From NCBI GenBank assembly GCA_965662645.1, contig CBFIII010000003.1:73557-137556 (forward strand): DNA of 64,000 nucleotides. Direction: 5' to 3'. Each line of letters begins with the position of its first letter. Within the stretch, counting starts at the first letter, position 1. The position numbers and the translations under genes are program-made. The notes beneath the pieces are model-generated. The model made no database searches. It was not told the DNA's origin and saw only the letters and a program-made list of their open reading frames with translations. Shown piece after piece: positions 44,500 through 55,181 of this stretch. This stretch comes from UBA5342 sp965662645 (GTDB taxonomy: Bacteria > Bacteroidota > Bacteroidia > Bacteroidales > UBA5342).

Positions 44500-47400
44500 A
44501 TGTCTTCCACAATAAATAATCAACGTGTTAGTTTTGCTTCCATAAAAAATCATTTAGCATACCCTGATTTTCTTGAAGTACAGCTAAAATCATTTCAAGA
44601 ATTTTTTCAGCTTGAATCTACTCATCAAAACAGAACTAATGAAGGTTTGTTTAAAGTATTTGCTGAAAATTTCCCTATAACTGATACCAGAAACAACTTT
44701 GTCCTTGAGTTTTTGGATTATTTTGTAGATCCTCCGCGTTATAGTATTGAAGAATGTTTGGATCGCGGTTTAACTTATAGTGTGCCGTTAAAAGCAAAAC
44801 TTAAGTTATATTGTACGGATCCCGAACATGAGGATTTTGATACAGTAATACAAGATGTCTATTTAGGACAAATCCCTTATATGGCACCTCGTGGTTCTTT
44901 CGTTATTAACGGAGCAGAACGTGTTATTGTATCTCAACTTCACCGATCACCAGGTGTGTTTTTTGCACATAGTATGCATGCTAATGGTACTAAATTGTAC
45001 TCGGCGCGTATTATTCCATTCCGTGGATCTTGGATGGAGTTTGCAACCGATATTAATAGTGTAATGTACGCTTATATCGATCGTAAAAAGAAATTACCTG
45101 TTACTACACTTCTTCGTGCTATCGGTTACGAAAGTGATAAAGATATTTTGGAGATTTTCAACCTTGCTGATGAAGTTAAGGTAAATAAGTCTTCTATTAA
45201 AGCTGCGCATGGACGACGATTAGCTGCTCGTGTGCTTAAAACCTGGACTGAGGATTTTGTCGATGAGGATACAGGTGAAGTTATTTCTATTGAACGTAAT
45301 GAAATCGTTCTAGAACGTGAAACGACTATTACAGCTGAAAATGCTGAAGATATTTTAGAGTCTGGTGCAAAAACTATTTTGTTGCATAAAGAGGATGAGT
45401 TAACCACCGACTATTCTATTATATATAATACTTTACAAAAAGACCCTTGTAACTCAGAGAAAGAAGCTGTCGTATATATTTATCGTCAGTTGCGTAATGC
45501 TGATCCTGCAGATGAAGCTACTGCACGTGAGGTTATGGATAATCTATTTTTCTCTGATAAGCGTTATGATTTGGGGGATGTTGGTCGTTTTCGTATTAAT
45601 AAGAAATTGAACCTTGACATTGATCCTTCTACTAAGGTTTTGACTAAGGAAGATATAATTGAAATTATTCGTTATCTTATTGAGTTGATTAACTCAAAAG
45701 CAGATATTGATGATATTGACCACTTGAGTAACCGTCGTGTACGTACTGTTGGAGAACAGTTATACAACCAGTTCTCTATTGGTTTTACCCGTATGGCACG
45801 TACTATCCGTGAGCGTATGAACGTTCGTGATAATGAGGTGTTTACTCCTGTTGATTTGATTAACTCAAAAACAGTTTCGGCTGTTATTAATTCCTTTTTT
45901 GGAACAAATGCTCTTTCTCAGTTTATGGATCAAACTAATCCATTAGCCGAGGTTACGCATAAGCGTCGTTTATCAGCATTAGGTCCTGGTGGTTTATCCC
46001 GTGAGCGTGCTGGTTTCGAAGTGCGAGATGTTCACTTTACACATTATGGTCGTCTTTGTCCTATTGAGACTCCTGAGGGACCAAATATTGGTTTGATATC
46101 ATCTCTTTGTGTTTTTGCTAAGATTAGTGGTCTTGGTTTTATTGAAACACCTTATCGTAATGTAGCTAAAGGTAAAGTTGATTTATCAGATACTGGTTAT
46201 AAATATTATAGTGCAGAAGAGGAAGAACAATTAATTATTGCTCAGGCTAATGCTCCACTTGATGATGAAGGACGATTTGTTAAAGATCGTGTTAAGTCAC
46301 GTCTGGATGGTGATTTCCCCGTATCAAGTCCGGATGAAATTCATTTAATGGATGTAGCTCCTAATCAGATTGCTTCTGTTGCAGCATCATTGATTCCTTT
46401 CTTGGAGCATGATGATGCGAACCGTGCTTTGATGGGATCTAATATGATGCGTCAGGCTGTTCCTATTCTTCGTCCTCAAGCACCTATTGTAGGTACAGGA
46501 CTTGAAGGAGATCTTATTAAAGATTCACGCGTGCAGATTATGGCAGAGGGTTCTGGAGTTATCGAGAAAGTAGATGCTCTTCAGATTGTTATTGCTTATG
46601 ATCGTGCTGAAGATGATGAATTTGTAAGTTTTGATAGTAATGTTAAAACTTATCATATTACTAAATACCGTAAGACAAACCAGAATACTTGTATTGACTT
46701 GCGTCCATTAGTACATAAAGGTGATCGTGTAGAGAAGGGGCAAATCTTGACTGAAGGTTATGCAACGGAAAATGGTGAATTAGCACTTGGTCGTAACTTG
46801 AAAGTGGCATTTATGCCTTGGAAAGGTTATAACTTTGAGGATGCGATTGTTCTTAACGAGCGTATTGTTCGTGAAGATATTTTCACTTCTTTACATATTG
46901 TTGAATATTCTTTGGAAGTTCGCGAAACAAAACGTGGAATGGAAGAGTTAACCTCTGATATTCCTAATGTTAGTGAAGAAGCTACAAAGGATTTGGATGA
47001 GAATGGTATCATTCGTATCGGTGCAACAGTAAAACCAGGTGATATTTTGATTGGTAAAATTACTCCAAAAGGAGAATCTGATCCAACACCTGAAGAAAAA
47101 TTACTTCGCGCTATTTTTGGTGATAAAGCTGGTGATGTGAAAGATGCATCATTAAAGGCTTCTCCATCATTGAAAGGTGTTGTTGTAAATAAAAATTTAT
47201 TCTCTAAAGTAATGAAAACCCGTAAAGGTAAAGCTTTAGATAAGGATAAGTTAACTTCTATAGATGAAGAATATGAACGTAAAGTAGCTGATCTGAAAGA
47301 TATTTTGATTGAGAAGATGAATAAGATTCTCACTGGAAAGACATCTCAAGGAGTAACTAATTTACTTAAAGAAGATTTAATACCTAAAGGTACTAAGTTT

Positions 47401-48312
47401 ACTAAAAAAGCATTAATTGGTTTAGACTTTGAAACTATAAATGTAGAAGGATGGACAACTGATGCACATACTAATGATCTTCTTCGTCGTATTATTTTAA
47501 ATTTCTTATTGAAGTGCAAGGAATTTGATGCAATTGCTAAAAGAAAAGCTTATAAGTTAACTTTAGGCGATGAGTTACCTGCAGGTATTATGCAATTAGC
47601 AAAGGTTTATATTGCTAAAAAACGTAAGATTAATGTAGGTGATAAAATGGCGGGTCGCCATGGTAACAAAGGTATTGTATCTAAGATTGTACGTGAAGAG
47701 GATATGCCATTTTTAGCAGATGGTACTACAGTTGATATCTGTTTGAACCCTCTTGGTGTACCATCTCGTATGAACCTTGGACAGATTTATGAAACAGTAT
47801 TAGGATGGGCTGGTAATGTGTTAGGCGTTAAATTTGCCACACCAATTTTTGATGGTGGTAGCCTTGATCAGATCGATTCTTATGTTCATAAAGCGAATCT
47901 TCCTTCTTTTGGTCAGACTCAACTTTATGACGGAGGTACTGGTAATGCATTTGATCAGTCTGCAACGGTAGGTATTATATATATGCTTAAGTTGGGACAT
48001 ATGGTTGAAGATAAAATGCATGCTCGTTCTATTGGACCATATTCTCTTATTACTCAGCAACCTCTTGGAGGTAAGGCTCAGTTTGGTGGTCAGCGTTTTG
48101 GAGAGATGGAAGTTTGGGCACTGGAGGCTTTTGGTGCTGCTAATGTTCTTCAAGAGATTCTGACAGTAAAATCAGATGATGTAATAGGGCGTGCTAAGGC
48201 TTATGAAGCTATTGTTAAAGGTGATAATATGCCGAAACCGGGTATTCCGGAGTCTTTGAATGTATTATTACATGAGCTGAAAGGTCTAGGACTAAGTCTG
48301 CGTTTAGAGTAG
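44500..48312 (+). CDS. rpoB: RNA polymerase beta subunit
   Basis: The 1270-residue subunit forms half of the RNA polymerase active cleft. The rifampicin region SQFMDQTNPLAEVTHKRRLSALGPGGLSRERAGFEVRDVH is present with the usual residues in separate parts. Also seen are IVGTGLEG, GYNFEDAIVLNER and the C-terminal KAQFGGQRFGEMEVWALEAFGAANVLQE. Length is normal for Bacteroidetes. Confidence 0.99.
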   Translation: MSSTINNQRVSFASIKNHLAYPDFLEVQLKSFQEFFQLESTHQNRTNEGLFKVFAENFPITDTRNNFVLEFLDYFVDPPRYSIEECLDRGLTYSVPLKAKLKLYCTDPEHEDFDTVIQDVYLGQIPYMAPRGSFVINGAERVIVSQLHRSPGVFFAHSMHANGTKLYSARIIPFRGSWMEFATDINSVMYAYIDRKKKLPVTTLLRAIGYESDKDILEIFNLADEVKVNKSSIKAAHGRRLAARVLKTWTEDFVDEDTGEVISIERNEIVLERETTITAENAEDILESGAKTILLHKEDELTTDYSIIYNTLQKDPCNSEKEAVVYIYRQLRNADPADEATAREVMDNLFFSDKRYDLGDVGRFRINKKLNLDIDPSTKVLTKEDIIEIIRYLIELINSKADIDDIDHLSNRRVRTVGEQLYNQFSIGFTRMARTIRERMNVRDNEVFTPVDLINSKTVSAVINSFFGTNALSQFMDQTNPLAEVTHKRRLSALGPGGLSRERAGFEVRDVHFTHYGRLCPIETPEGPNIGLISSLCVFAKISGLGFIETPYRNVAKGKVDLSDTGYKYYSAEEEEQLIIAQANAPLDDEGRFVKDRVKSRLDGDFPVSSPDEIHLMDVAPNQIASVAASLIPFLEHDDANRALMGSNMMRQAVPILRPQAPIVGTGLEGDLIKDSRVQIMAEGSGVIEKVDALQIVIAYDRAEDDEFVSFDSNVKTYHITKYRKTNQNTCIDLRPLVHKGDRVEKGQILTEGYATENGELALGRNLKVAFMPWKGYNFEDAIVLNERIVREDIFTSLHIVEYSLEVRETKRGMEELTSDIPNVSEEATKDLDENGIIRIGATVKPGDILIGKITPKGESDPTPEEKLLRAIFGDKAGDVKDASLKASPSLKGVVVNKNLFSKVMKTRKGKALDKDKLTSIDEEYERKVADLKDILIEKMNKILTGKTSQGVTNLLKEDLIPKGTKFTKKALIGLDFETINVEGWTTDAHTNDLLRRIILNFLLKCKEFDAIAKRKAYKLTLGDELPAGIMQLAKVYIAKKRKINVGDKMAGRHGNKGIVSKIVREEDMPFLADGTTVDICLNPLGVPSRMNLGQIYETVLGWAGNVLGVKFATPIFDGGSLDQIDSYVHKANLPSFGQTQLYDGGTGNAFDQSATVGIIYMLKLGHMVEDKMHARSIGPYSLITQQPLGGKAQFGGQRFGEMEVWALEAFGAANVLQEILTVKSDDVIGRAKAYEAIVKGDNMPKPGIPESLNVLLHELKGLGLSLRLE

Positions 48313-48323
48313 TAATCATCATT

Positions 48324-48352
48324 AAGGTGAGAGGTGAAATAGCCTCTACCTT
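48324..48352 (+). other. Hairpin in the rpoB-rpoC spacer
   Basis: AAGGT-AGAGG and CCTCT-ACCTT pair across one bulged G, with an 8-nt loop. No T-run follows, so a role in mRNA processing or stability is more likely than termination. Confidence 0.4.
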
Positions 48353-48375
48353 TAAACTTTTATAATTGTATAAAA

Positions 48376-51300
48376 ATGGCATTTAGAAAAGATAATAAAG
48401 TTAGTAGTAACTTTTCGCAAATATCTATTGGGTTGTCTTCTCCTGAAGAGATTCTTGACCAATCATATGGTGAAGTATTAAAGCCAGAGACCATTAACTA
48501 TCGTACATATAAGCCAGAACGTGACGGTCTTTTTTGTGAGCGTATTTTCGGTCCAGTAAAAGATTATGAGTGTCACTGTGGTAAATATAAGCGCATTCGA
48601 TACAAAGGCATTATCTGTGACCGTTGTGGTGTAGAGGTGACTGAGAAGAAAGTGCGTCGTGAGCGTATGGGACATATCGAATTGGTGGTGCCTGTAGCTC
48701 ATATTTGGTATTTTAAATCATTACCAAACAAAATAGGATACTTGTTAGGATTACCAACTAAGAAGTTGGAAATGATTGTGTATTATGAACGTTATGTAGT
48801 AATACAACCTGGTGTTAGAGGTGAAGATTTAGAAAACCCTATTTCAGCAGGTGATTTTCTTACTGAGGATGAATATCTAGATATTTTAGATGCATTGCCT
48901 CGTGAGAATCAATTCCTTGATGATAAGGATCCTAATAAATTTATTGCAAAGATGGGTGCTGAAGCATTGGAAGAGATGCTTGGCCGTTTAGATTTGGATA
49001 AGTTGTCTTACGAATTGCGACATAAAGCCAATGTAGAGACTTCTCAACAACGTAAAAATGAAGCGCTAAAACGTCTTCAGGTTGTAGAAGCTTTTCGTGC
49101 TTCTCAGGGGCGTAATAATCCGAAATGGATGGTGGTACGTATTGTACCTGTTATTCCTCCAGATTTGCGTCCATTAGTTCCTTTGGATGGTGGAAGATTT
49201 GCAACATCAGATTTGAACGATTTATATCGTCGTGTGATTATTCGTAACAACCGTCTTAAACGATTGATTGAGATTAAAGCACCTGAAGTTATTTTGCGTA
49301 ATGAGAAACGTATGCTTCAGGAGTCTGTTGATAGTTTGTTTGACAACTCACGTAAGTCTAGCGCTGTGAAAACAGATGCTAATCGTCCCTTGAAATCACT
49401 TTCTGATAGTTTGAAAGGAAAGTCTGGACGTTTTCGTCAGAACTTATTAGGTAAACGTGTTGATTATTCTGCACGTTCTGTAATCGTTGTAGGGCCAGAA
49501 TTGAATATGCACGAATGTGGTATTCCTAAAGAAATGGCTGCTGAACTTTACAAACCATTTGTTATTCGTAAATTAATAGAGCGTGGTATCGTTAAAACTG
49601 TAAAATCAGCGAAGAAAATTGTTGATAAGCGTGAACCTGTTATTTGGGATATCTTAGAAAATATATTGAAAGGACATCCTATAATGTTGAACCGTGCTCC
49701 TACACTTCACCGTTTAGGTATTCAAGCATTTCAACCTAAGTTGATTGAAGGAAAAGCCCTTCAGCTTCATCCTTTAGCTTGTACGGCATTCAACGCCGAT
49801 TTTGATGGTGACCAGATGGCCGTTCATTTACCTTTAGGTAATGCTGCTATATTGGAAGCTCAAATGTTGATGCTTGGTTCTCATAACATTTTGAATCCTG
49901 CTAATGGTGCTCCTATTACTGTACCTTCTCAGGACATGGTTCTTGGTTTATATTATATTACAAAACCACGTACTGGTGTTAAAGGTGAAGGTTTAGTATT
50001 CTATTCACCTGAAGAGGTGCGTATTGCTTACAATGAAGGTCGTGTTGACATTCATGCTAACATAAAAGTTAAAACTGGAGATCTTAATGATAAGGGAGTA
50101 TTTGAAATTCAATTAATAGAAACGACTGTTGGTCGTGTTTTTGTTAATGAATTTGTTCCTGACGAAGTAGGATTTATCAATGAGGTTTTAACTAAAAAGG
50201 CATTACGTGATATTATTGGTGGAATCCATAAGAGATGTGGTACACCTACTACCGCTGCATTCCTTGATAATATTAAGAACTTAGGTTATGATATGGCATT
50301 CCGAGGAGGTTTATCATTCAACTTAGGTGATGTAATTATTCCTAAAGAAAAAGAAGAATTAGTACAAAAAGGTTACGACGAAGTCGAAGAAATAATGAGT
50401 AACTATAATATGGGATTCATTACTAATAAGGAACGTTATAACCAGATTATTGATACTTGGACTCACGTTAACTCACGTCTTACTACTACGCTTATGAAGC
50501 AGATTAGTGAGGATAACCAAGGATTCAATTCTGTATATATGATGCTTGACTCTGGTGCTCGTGGTTCTAAGGAACAGATTCGTCAGTTGTCTGGTATGCG
50601 TGGTTTGATGGCCAAGCCTCAGAAATCTGGTGCTGAAGGTGGTCAAATTATTGAAAATCCTATTTTGGCCAACTTTAAAGAAGGTCTTTCTGTCTTGGAG
50701 TACTTTATTTCTACTCACGGTGCTCGTAAAGGTCTTGCAGATACGGCTTTGAAAACAGCCGATGCGGGTTATTTAACGCGTCGTTTGGTGGATGTGTCTC
50801 AGGATGTTGTTATTCGTGAAGAGGATTGTGGTACTTTACGTGGATTGACTGTAAGAGCCATTAAGAATAAAGAAGAAATTGTTTCAAGTTTAACTGAGCG
50901 TATCTTAGGTCGTGTTGTTGTTAATGATGTTTATCATCCTTTAACTGGCGAAATAATAGTACGTGCTGGTGAAGAAGTTTTGGAGCTGCATGCTAAGATG
51001 ATTGAAGAATCTCCACTTGAGGAGATTGAAGTGCGTTCTGTTTTGACTTGTGAAGCTAAGAATGGTGTTTGTGCTAAGTGTTATGGACGTAACTTAGCAA
51101 CTGGAAGAATGGTTCAAAAAGGTGAGGCAGTAGGAGTTATTGCTGCACAGTCTATTGGTGAACCTGGTACTCAGTTGACATTACGTACATTCCACCAAGG
51201 TGGTATTGCTGGTAACATTGCAACAGATAGTAGTATGACTACTAAGTATGATGGTCGTGCTGAATTTGAAGAACTTCGTGTTTTAGATTCTTTAGAGGAA

Positions 51301-52656
51301 TCTGGTGAAAAAGTTGATATTGTTATTAGTCGTACAGCTGAGATGCGTATTTTAGATGAGAAAACTGGTATCGTATTAATGCATCAGCCTATTCCTTATG
51401 CTGCTAAATTATTTATTAAAGAAGGAGCTAAGGTTAAAAAAGGAACTAAAATTTGTACTTGGGATCCTTATAATCACGTTATTATATCTGAATTAGCAGG
51501 TAAAGTATCTTTTGAAAATGTAATTCAAGGTGTTACTGTTAAGAAAGATTATGACGAGCAGACTGGTATGAGTGAATTAATTATCACTGAGAGTAAGGAT
51601 AAAACTAAAATTCCAGCGTTACATATTGAAAGTAAGGATGGTGTTACATTGAAGTCTTATAACCTTCCAGTGGGTGCGCATATTTCTGTTGAAGAAGGTC
51701 AGGCTGCTAAGATGGGTGAGGTATTGGTTAAGATACCACGTTCAGCTGGTAAAGCCGGTGATATCACTGGTGGTCTTCCTCGTGTGACAGAGTTATTTGA
51801 AGCGCGTAATCCATCTAATCCAGCTGTAGTTGCTGAAATTGATGGAGAAGTTGCTTTTGGTAAGATAAAACGTGGTAATCGTGAAGTTATAATTACCTCA
51901 CGTACTGGAGAAGTGAAGAAGTATTTAGTTAACTTGTCTAAACAGATCCTTGTACAAGAAAGTGATTATATTCGTGCAGGTATGCCTTTATCTGATGGTG
52001 CAATTACACCAGCTGATATTTTAGCTATTAAAGGTCCTACACGTGTTCAGGATTATATTGTGAACGAAGTTCAAGATGTATATCGTCTTCAGGGTGTGAA
52101 GATTAATGATAAACATTTTGAGGTTATTGTTCGTCAAATGATGCGTAAAGTTGAAATTCTTGAGTCTGGTGATACTATCTTCCTTGAGAAACAGATCATA
52201 GATAAACAAGTATTTATGCGTGAGAATGATGACTTGTGGGGTATGAAAGTCGTTGAAGAATCAGGAGGTTCAGAATCATTACTGCCTGGTCAGATTGTTT
52301 CAGCACGTCGTTTGCGTGATGAGAATAGTCAGATGAAACGTCAAGATTTTGCATTAGTAGTAGCGCGAGATGCGGTACCTGCTACAGGACGTCAAATGTT
52401 ACAGGGTATTACACGTGCAGCACTTCAGACTAAATCATTTATGTCTGCTGCTTCTTTCCAGGAAACTACTAAGGTATTGAACGAGGCTGCTATTCGTGGC
52501 AAAGTAGATTACTTAGAAGGGCTGAAAGAAAATGTAATTTGTGGTCATTTGATACCAGCTGGTACAGGTCTTCCCGAATACAAGAAAATTATTGTCGGTT
52601 CACAAGATGAATATGATGATATGATGAGAGTAAAAGAAGCTTCTCTTGAAGCCTAA
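48376..52656 (+). CDS. rpoC: RNA polymerase beta' subunit
   Basis: The 1426-residue subunit carries the catalytic magnesium motif NADFDGDQM near residue 472. The N-terminal zinc site is CHCGKYKRIRYKGIICDRCG. A second zinc site is CEAKNGVCAKCYGRNL near 895. The trigger-loop region GEPGTQLTLRTFHQGGIA is intact. It follows rpoB after 63 nt and ends with a strong terminator. Confidence 0.99.
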   Translation: MAFRKDNKVSSNFSQISIGLSSPEEILDQSYGEVLKPETINYRTYKPERDGLFCERIFGPVKDYECHCGKYKRIRYKGIICDRCGVEVTEKKVRRERMGHIELVVPVAHIWYFKSLPNKIGYLLGLPTKKLEMIVYYERYVVIQPGVRGEDLENPISAGDFLTEDEYLDILDALPRENQFLDDKDPNKFIAKMGAEALEEMLGRLDLDKLSYELRHKANVETSQQRKNEALKRLQVVEAFRASQGRNNPKWMVVRIVPVIPPDLRPLVPLDGGRFATSDLNDLYRRVIIRNNRLKRLIEIKAPEVILRNEKRMLQESVDSLFDNSRKSSAVKTDANRPLKSLSDSLKGKSGRFRQNLLGKRVDYSARSVIVVGPELNMHECGIPKEMAAELYKPFVIRKLIERGIVKTVKSAKKIVDKREPVIWDILENILKGHPIMLNRAPTLHRLGIQAFQPKLIEGKALQLHPLACTAFNADFDGDQMAVHLPLGNAAILEAQMLMLGSHNILNPANGAPITVPSQDMVLGLYYITKPRTGVKGEGLVFYSPEEVRIAYNEGRVDIHANIKVKTGDLNDKGVFEIQLIETTVGRVFVNEFVPDEVGFINEVLTKKALRDIIGGIHKRCGTPTTAAFLDNIKNLGYDMAFRGGLSFNLGDVIIPKEKEELVQKGYDEVEEIMSNYNMGFITNKERYNQIIDTWTHVNSRLTTTLMKQISEDNQGFNSVYMMLDSGARGSKEQIRQLSGMRGLMAKPQKSGAEGGQIIENPILANFKEGLSVLEYFISTHGARKGLADTALKTADAGYLTRRLVDVSQDVVIREEDCGTLRGLTVRAIKNKEEIVSSLTERILGRVVVNDVYHPLTGEIIVRAGEEVLELHAKMIEESPLEEIEVRSVLTCEAKNGVCAKCYGRNLATGRMVQKGEAVGVIAAQSIGEPGTQLTLRTFHQGGIAGNIATDSSMTTKYDGRAEFEELRVLDSLEESGEKVDIVISRTAEMRILDEKTGIVLMHQPIPYAAKLFIKEGAKVKKGTKICTWDPYNHVIISELAGKVSFENVIQGVTVKKDYDEQTGMSELIITESKDKTKIPALHIESKDGVTLKSYNLPVGAHISVEEGQAAKMGEVLVKIPRSAGKAGDITGGLPRVTELFEARNPSNPAVVAEIDGEVAFGKIKRGNREVIITSRTGEVKKYLVNLSKQILVQESDYIRAGMPLSDGAITPADILAIKGPTRVQDYIVNEVQDVYRLQGVKINDKHFEVIVRQMMRKVEILESGDTIFLEKQIIDKQVFMRENDDLWGMKVVEESGGSESLLPGQIVSARRLRDENSQMKRQDFALVVARDAVPATGRQMLQGITRAALQTKSFMSAASFQETTKVLNEAAIRGKVDYLEGLKENVICGHLIPAGTGLPEYKKIIVGSQDEYDDMMRVKEASLEA

Positions 52657-52663
52657 TGATAAT

Positions 52664-52693
52664 AAAGAGAGAGGAATTTAATCCTCTCTCTTT
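52664..52693 (+). terminator. Terminator of the rpoBC operon
   Basis: A perfect 12-bp stem (AAAGAGAGAGGA/TCCTCTCTCTTT) with a 6-nt loop and a following T-run, 7 nt after rpoC. Confidence 0.9.
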
Positions 52694-52721
52694 TGTTTTT
52701 TTGTAATTCCATTTTATTTTG

Positions 52722-52742
52722 ACCCAATGTAAAGCATTGGGT
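52722..52742 (+). other. Hairpin in the mrp leader
   Basis: ACCCAATG and CATTGGGT pair around a 5-nt loop, 25 nt before mrp. Only weak T content follows. It could be a second terminator or part of the mrp leader. Confidence 0.35.
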
Positions 52743-52767
52743 TATTTGATTTATAATATTTTTAGCG

Positions 52768-53820
52768 ATGTACGAGATAAAAGATATTCTTACAGTCTTG
52801 GCTACAGTGAAATATCCTGGAAAAGGAAAAGATATTGTTGCACTAGGCATTGTTGGTGAGAAAGATATCACCGTAAATGGAAAAAAGATCTTTATTGACT
52901 TGAATCTTGAGAAAGAAAAAGATCCTTTTGAACAATCCCTTAAAAAAACGTGTGTTTCAGCTATAGAAACGATGCTTGATTCTAAAGCAGAGATTAGAGG
53001 CAACATTAGTGTTAAAACACCATTTAAAGAACTTAAGAAAGAAGAAAGTCCTTTGAGTGGCGTAAAAAATATAATTGCTGTTGCTTCAGGTAAAGGTGGA
53101 GTAGGCAAATCTACTGTAGCAAGTAACTTAGCTATTGCATTAGCTAAAGCTGGTAAAAAGGTGGGTTTATTAGATGCTGATATTTTTGGACCTTCTATAC
53201 CTACTATGTTTGCGACTAATGATGAACATCCATTAGTTCAAGTCGTAGATGGTAAAAATGTGATTGAGCCTATTGAAAAATATGGTGTAAAATTGCTGTC
53301 CATAGGTTATTTTGTAGATCCAAAAGATGCTTTAATATGGCGTGGAGCTATGGCTACAGGTGCTATAAAACAATTGCTTACAGAAGTAAATTGGGGTGAA
53401 CTGGATTTTATTGTGGTTGATTTACCACCTGGAACTAGTGATATTCATTTGACTTTAGTTCAAACGGTTAAGGTGACAGGTGCTATCATAGTGACTACAC
53501 CACAGGAAGTTGCTTTGGCTGATGCTCGAAAAGGAATCAATATGTTTCAGAATGATAAAATTTCTGTTCCTATCATTGGTTTAGTTGAGAATATGGCTTG
53601 GTTTACACCAGAGGAATTGCCTGATAATAAATATTATATCTTTGGTAAAGATGGTGGTAAAAAGTTATCTGAACAGTTTAATGTGCCTTTGTTAGGTCAA
53701 ATTCCTATTGTTCAAAGTATTCGAGAAGGGGGCGATAATGGTTTACCTGTTGCCCTTGAAGAGAACACTATTACTGGAAAAGCATTTGCAGACTTAGCAG
53801 CTCGTGTTATTGGAGATTAA
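52768..53820 (+). CDS. mrp: Mrp/ApbC-type P-loop iron-sulfur carrier ATPase
   Basis: The 350-residue protein has an N-terminal MIP18/DUF59-like domain (residues 1-85) and a P-loop NTPase with the deviant Walker A GKGGVGKST at 109-117, then DADIFGPSIPTM and the DLPPGTSDIHLT switch. The family carries Fe-S clusters to target proteins. The C-x-x-C pair that binds the bridging cluster in many homologues, usually after VENMA, is missing here (WFTPEELPDNKYYIFG). Homologues in this phylum seem to share this, as far as I recall. Cluster binding by this member is thus unproven. Confidence 0.9.
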   Translation: MYEIKDILTVLATVKYPGKGKDIVALGIVGEKDITVNGKKIFIDLNLEKEKDPFEQSLKKTCVSAIETMLDSKAEIRGNISVKTPFKELKKEESPLSGVKNIIAVASGKGGVGKSTVASNLAIALAKAGKKVGLLDADIFGPSIPTMFATNDEHPLVQVVDGKNVIEPIEKYGVKLLSIGYFVDPKDALIWRGAMATGAIKQLLTEVNWGELDFIVVDLPPGTSDIHLTLVQTVKVTGAIIVTTPQEVALADARKGINMFQNDKISVPIIGLVENMAWFTPEELPDNKYYIFGKDGGKKLSEQFNVPLLGQIPIVQSIREGGDNGLPVALEENTITGKAFADLAARVIGD

Positions 53821-53928
53821 GTTGTTCTTAAGTCAACAACCTTGGGCAAGCCCACGAGGCATTTAGTTGAAAAATATATTATTATTCGTAGCAAGCTACG
53901 GAGAATTAAACCCACAATGTGGGATTAT
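53821..53928 (-). repeat. Triple-hairpin intergenic repeat, copy D (inverted)
   Basis: Read on the minus strand the order is CCCACATTGTGGG, then CGTAGC-TT-GCTACG, a perfect 6-bp stem. A third, different hairpin (GGGC-TT-GCCC within CCTCGTGGGCTTGCCC) takes the place of module 3. The middle stem has a base-pair change relative to copies B and E that keeps pairing. Confidence 0.7.
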
Positions 53929-54083
53929 AATTATTGAGCGTTGAGTTTATAACAAGTTTATAAATTCAGCGCTTTCTTTTTTATAAGTTATTATCATTAA
54001 CTTTTTTTATATTTGTTTTACTTTGCGAGCTCACTTGAAAAGGCGAAACTATTTATTGATTTGAAATATTATAACTCATCATT

Positions 54084-55181
54084 ATGCAACATCTAGAGAA
54101 TGACGATAGATACAAGGGATTGGCTGTTAATAAAGGTATTGCTCAACCTCCTACCGTAAATCCACGATTAAAACGCGTTAAGCGTCAAACTCTGCGTCCT
54201 GTTTCTTATTACGTAAAGGGTGTTTTAGAGGGTAATGTGACTATTCTTAGTCAGGCTATTACTTTGATTGAGAGTAATAAATCTTCTCATTATCAGACAG
54301 CTCAAGAGATTATTGAGCAATGTTTACCCCATAGTGGGAAGTCATTGCGTTTAGGAATAACGGGTGTGCCTGGAGTAGGAAAAAGTACTTTTATTGAGGC
54401 TTTGGGATTGCATATCCTTTCGCAGGGAGAGAAATTAGCTGTACTTGCTATTGATCCTAGTAGTGAACGGAGCAAGGGGAGCATCCTTGGAGATAAGACG
54501 CGTATGGAACGTTTATCTCAACAGAATAATGTTTATATACGCCCTAGTCCTTCGGCTGGTACATTGGGGGGCGTAGCTCGAAAAACGCGTGAGACTATTA
54601 TTTTGTGTGAAGCGGCTGGTTTTACTAATATCTTTATTGAAACAGTAGGAGTAGGTCAGAGTGAAACAGCGGTTCATTCTATGGTCGATTTTTTCCTTTT
54701 GCTTATGTTAGCTGGTGCAGGAGACGAACTACAAGGTATTAAGCGAGGAATTATGGAGATGGCTGATGCTTTAACGATTAATAAAGCCGATGGTAATAAT
54801 ATAAATAAAGCTAAGTTGGCTCGTGTTGGTTATCAGAATGCTTTGCATCTGTTTCCGCCAACAGCTTCGGGGTGGCAGCCCAAAGTGACCACCTGTTCGG
54901 CTTATGAAAATACGGGCATTCCAGAGCTTTGGGATATGATTACCGAATACCGTACTTTAGTCGATGAGAATCATTATTTTGCACACCGACGACAGGAACA
55001 GGCTAAATATTGGATGTACGAGAGCATTAATGAACAGCTTAAAAGTGATTTCTATAATAATGTAGCGATTAAGACAGTATTAAAAGAGGTGGAAGATGAT
55101 GTGTTGAGAGATAAAAAAAGTTCTTTTGTTGCAGCTCATGAATTGTTAGGACGTTATTTTCAATTGCTTAAAAATAAATAG
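54084..55181 (+). CDS. meaB: Methylmalonyl-CoA mutase-associated GTPase MeaB
   Basis: The 365-residue G3E GTPase protects and helps load B12 into methylmalonyl-CoA mutase. Walker A GVPGVGKS is at residues 94-101, followed by LAIDPSSERSKGSILGDKTRM and the ETVGVGQSE switch. NKADG is the base-recognition motif. The N-terminal helical and C-terminal dimerisation parts are present. The mutase genes (mutA/mutB) are not in the window. This points to a propionate/succinate route, common in this phylum, but it is inference. Confidence 0.93.
   Translation: MQHLENDDRYKGLAVNKGIAQPPTVNPRLKRVKRQTLRPVSYYVKGVLEGNVTILSQAITLIESNKSSHYQTAQEIIEQCLPHSGKSLRLGITGVPGVGKSTFIEALGLHILSQGEKLAVLAIDPSSERSKGSILGDKTRMERLSQQNNVYIRPSPSAGTLGGVARKTRETIILCEAAGFTNIFIETVGVGQSETAVHSMVDFFLLLMLAGAGDELQGIKRGIMEMADALTINKADGNNINKAKLARVGYQNALHLFPPTASGWQPKVTTCSAYENTGIPELWDMITEYRTLVDENHYFAHRRQEQAKYWMYESINEQLKSDFYNNVAIKTVLKEVEDDVLRDKKSSFVAAHELLGRYFQLLKNK

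Noticed and set aside
46827..47333. 168-codon minus-strand frame
   Set aside because: It lies fully inside rpoB and has no family match that I recognise.
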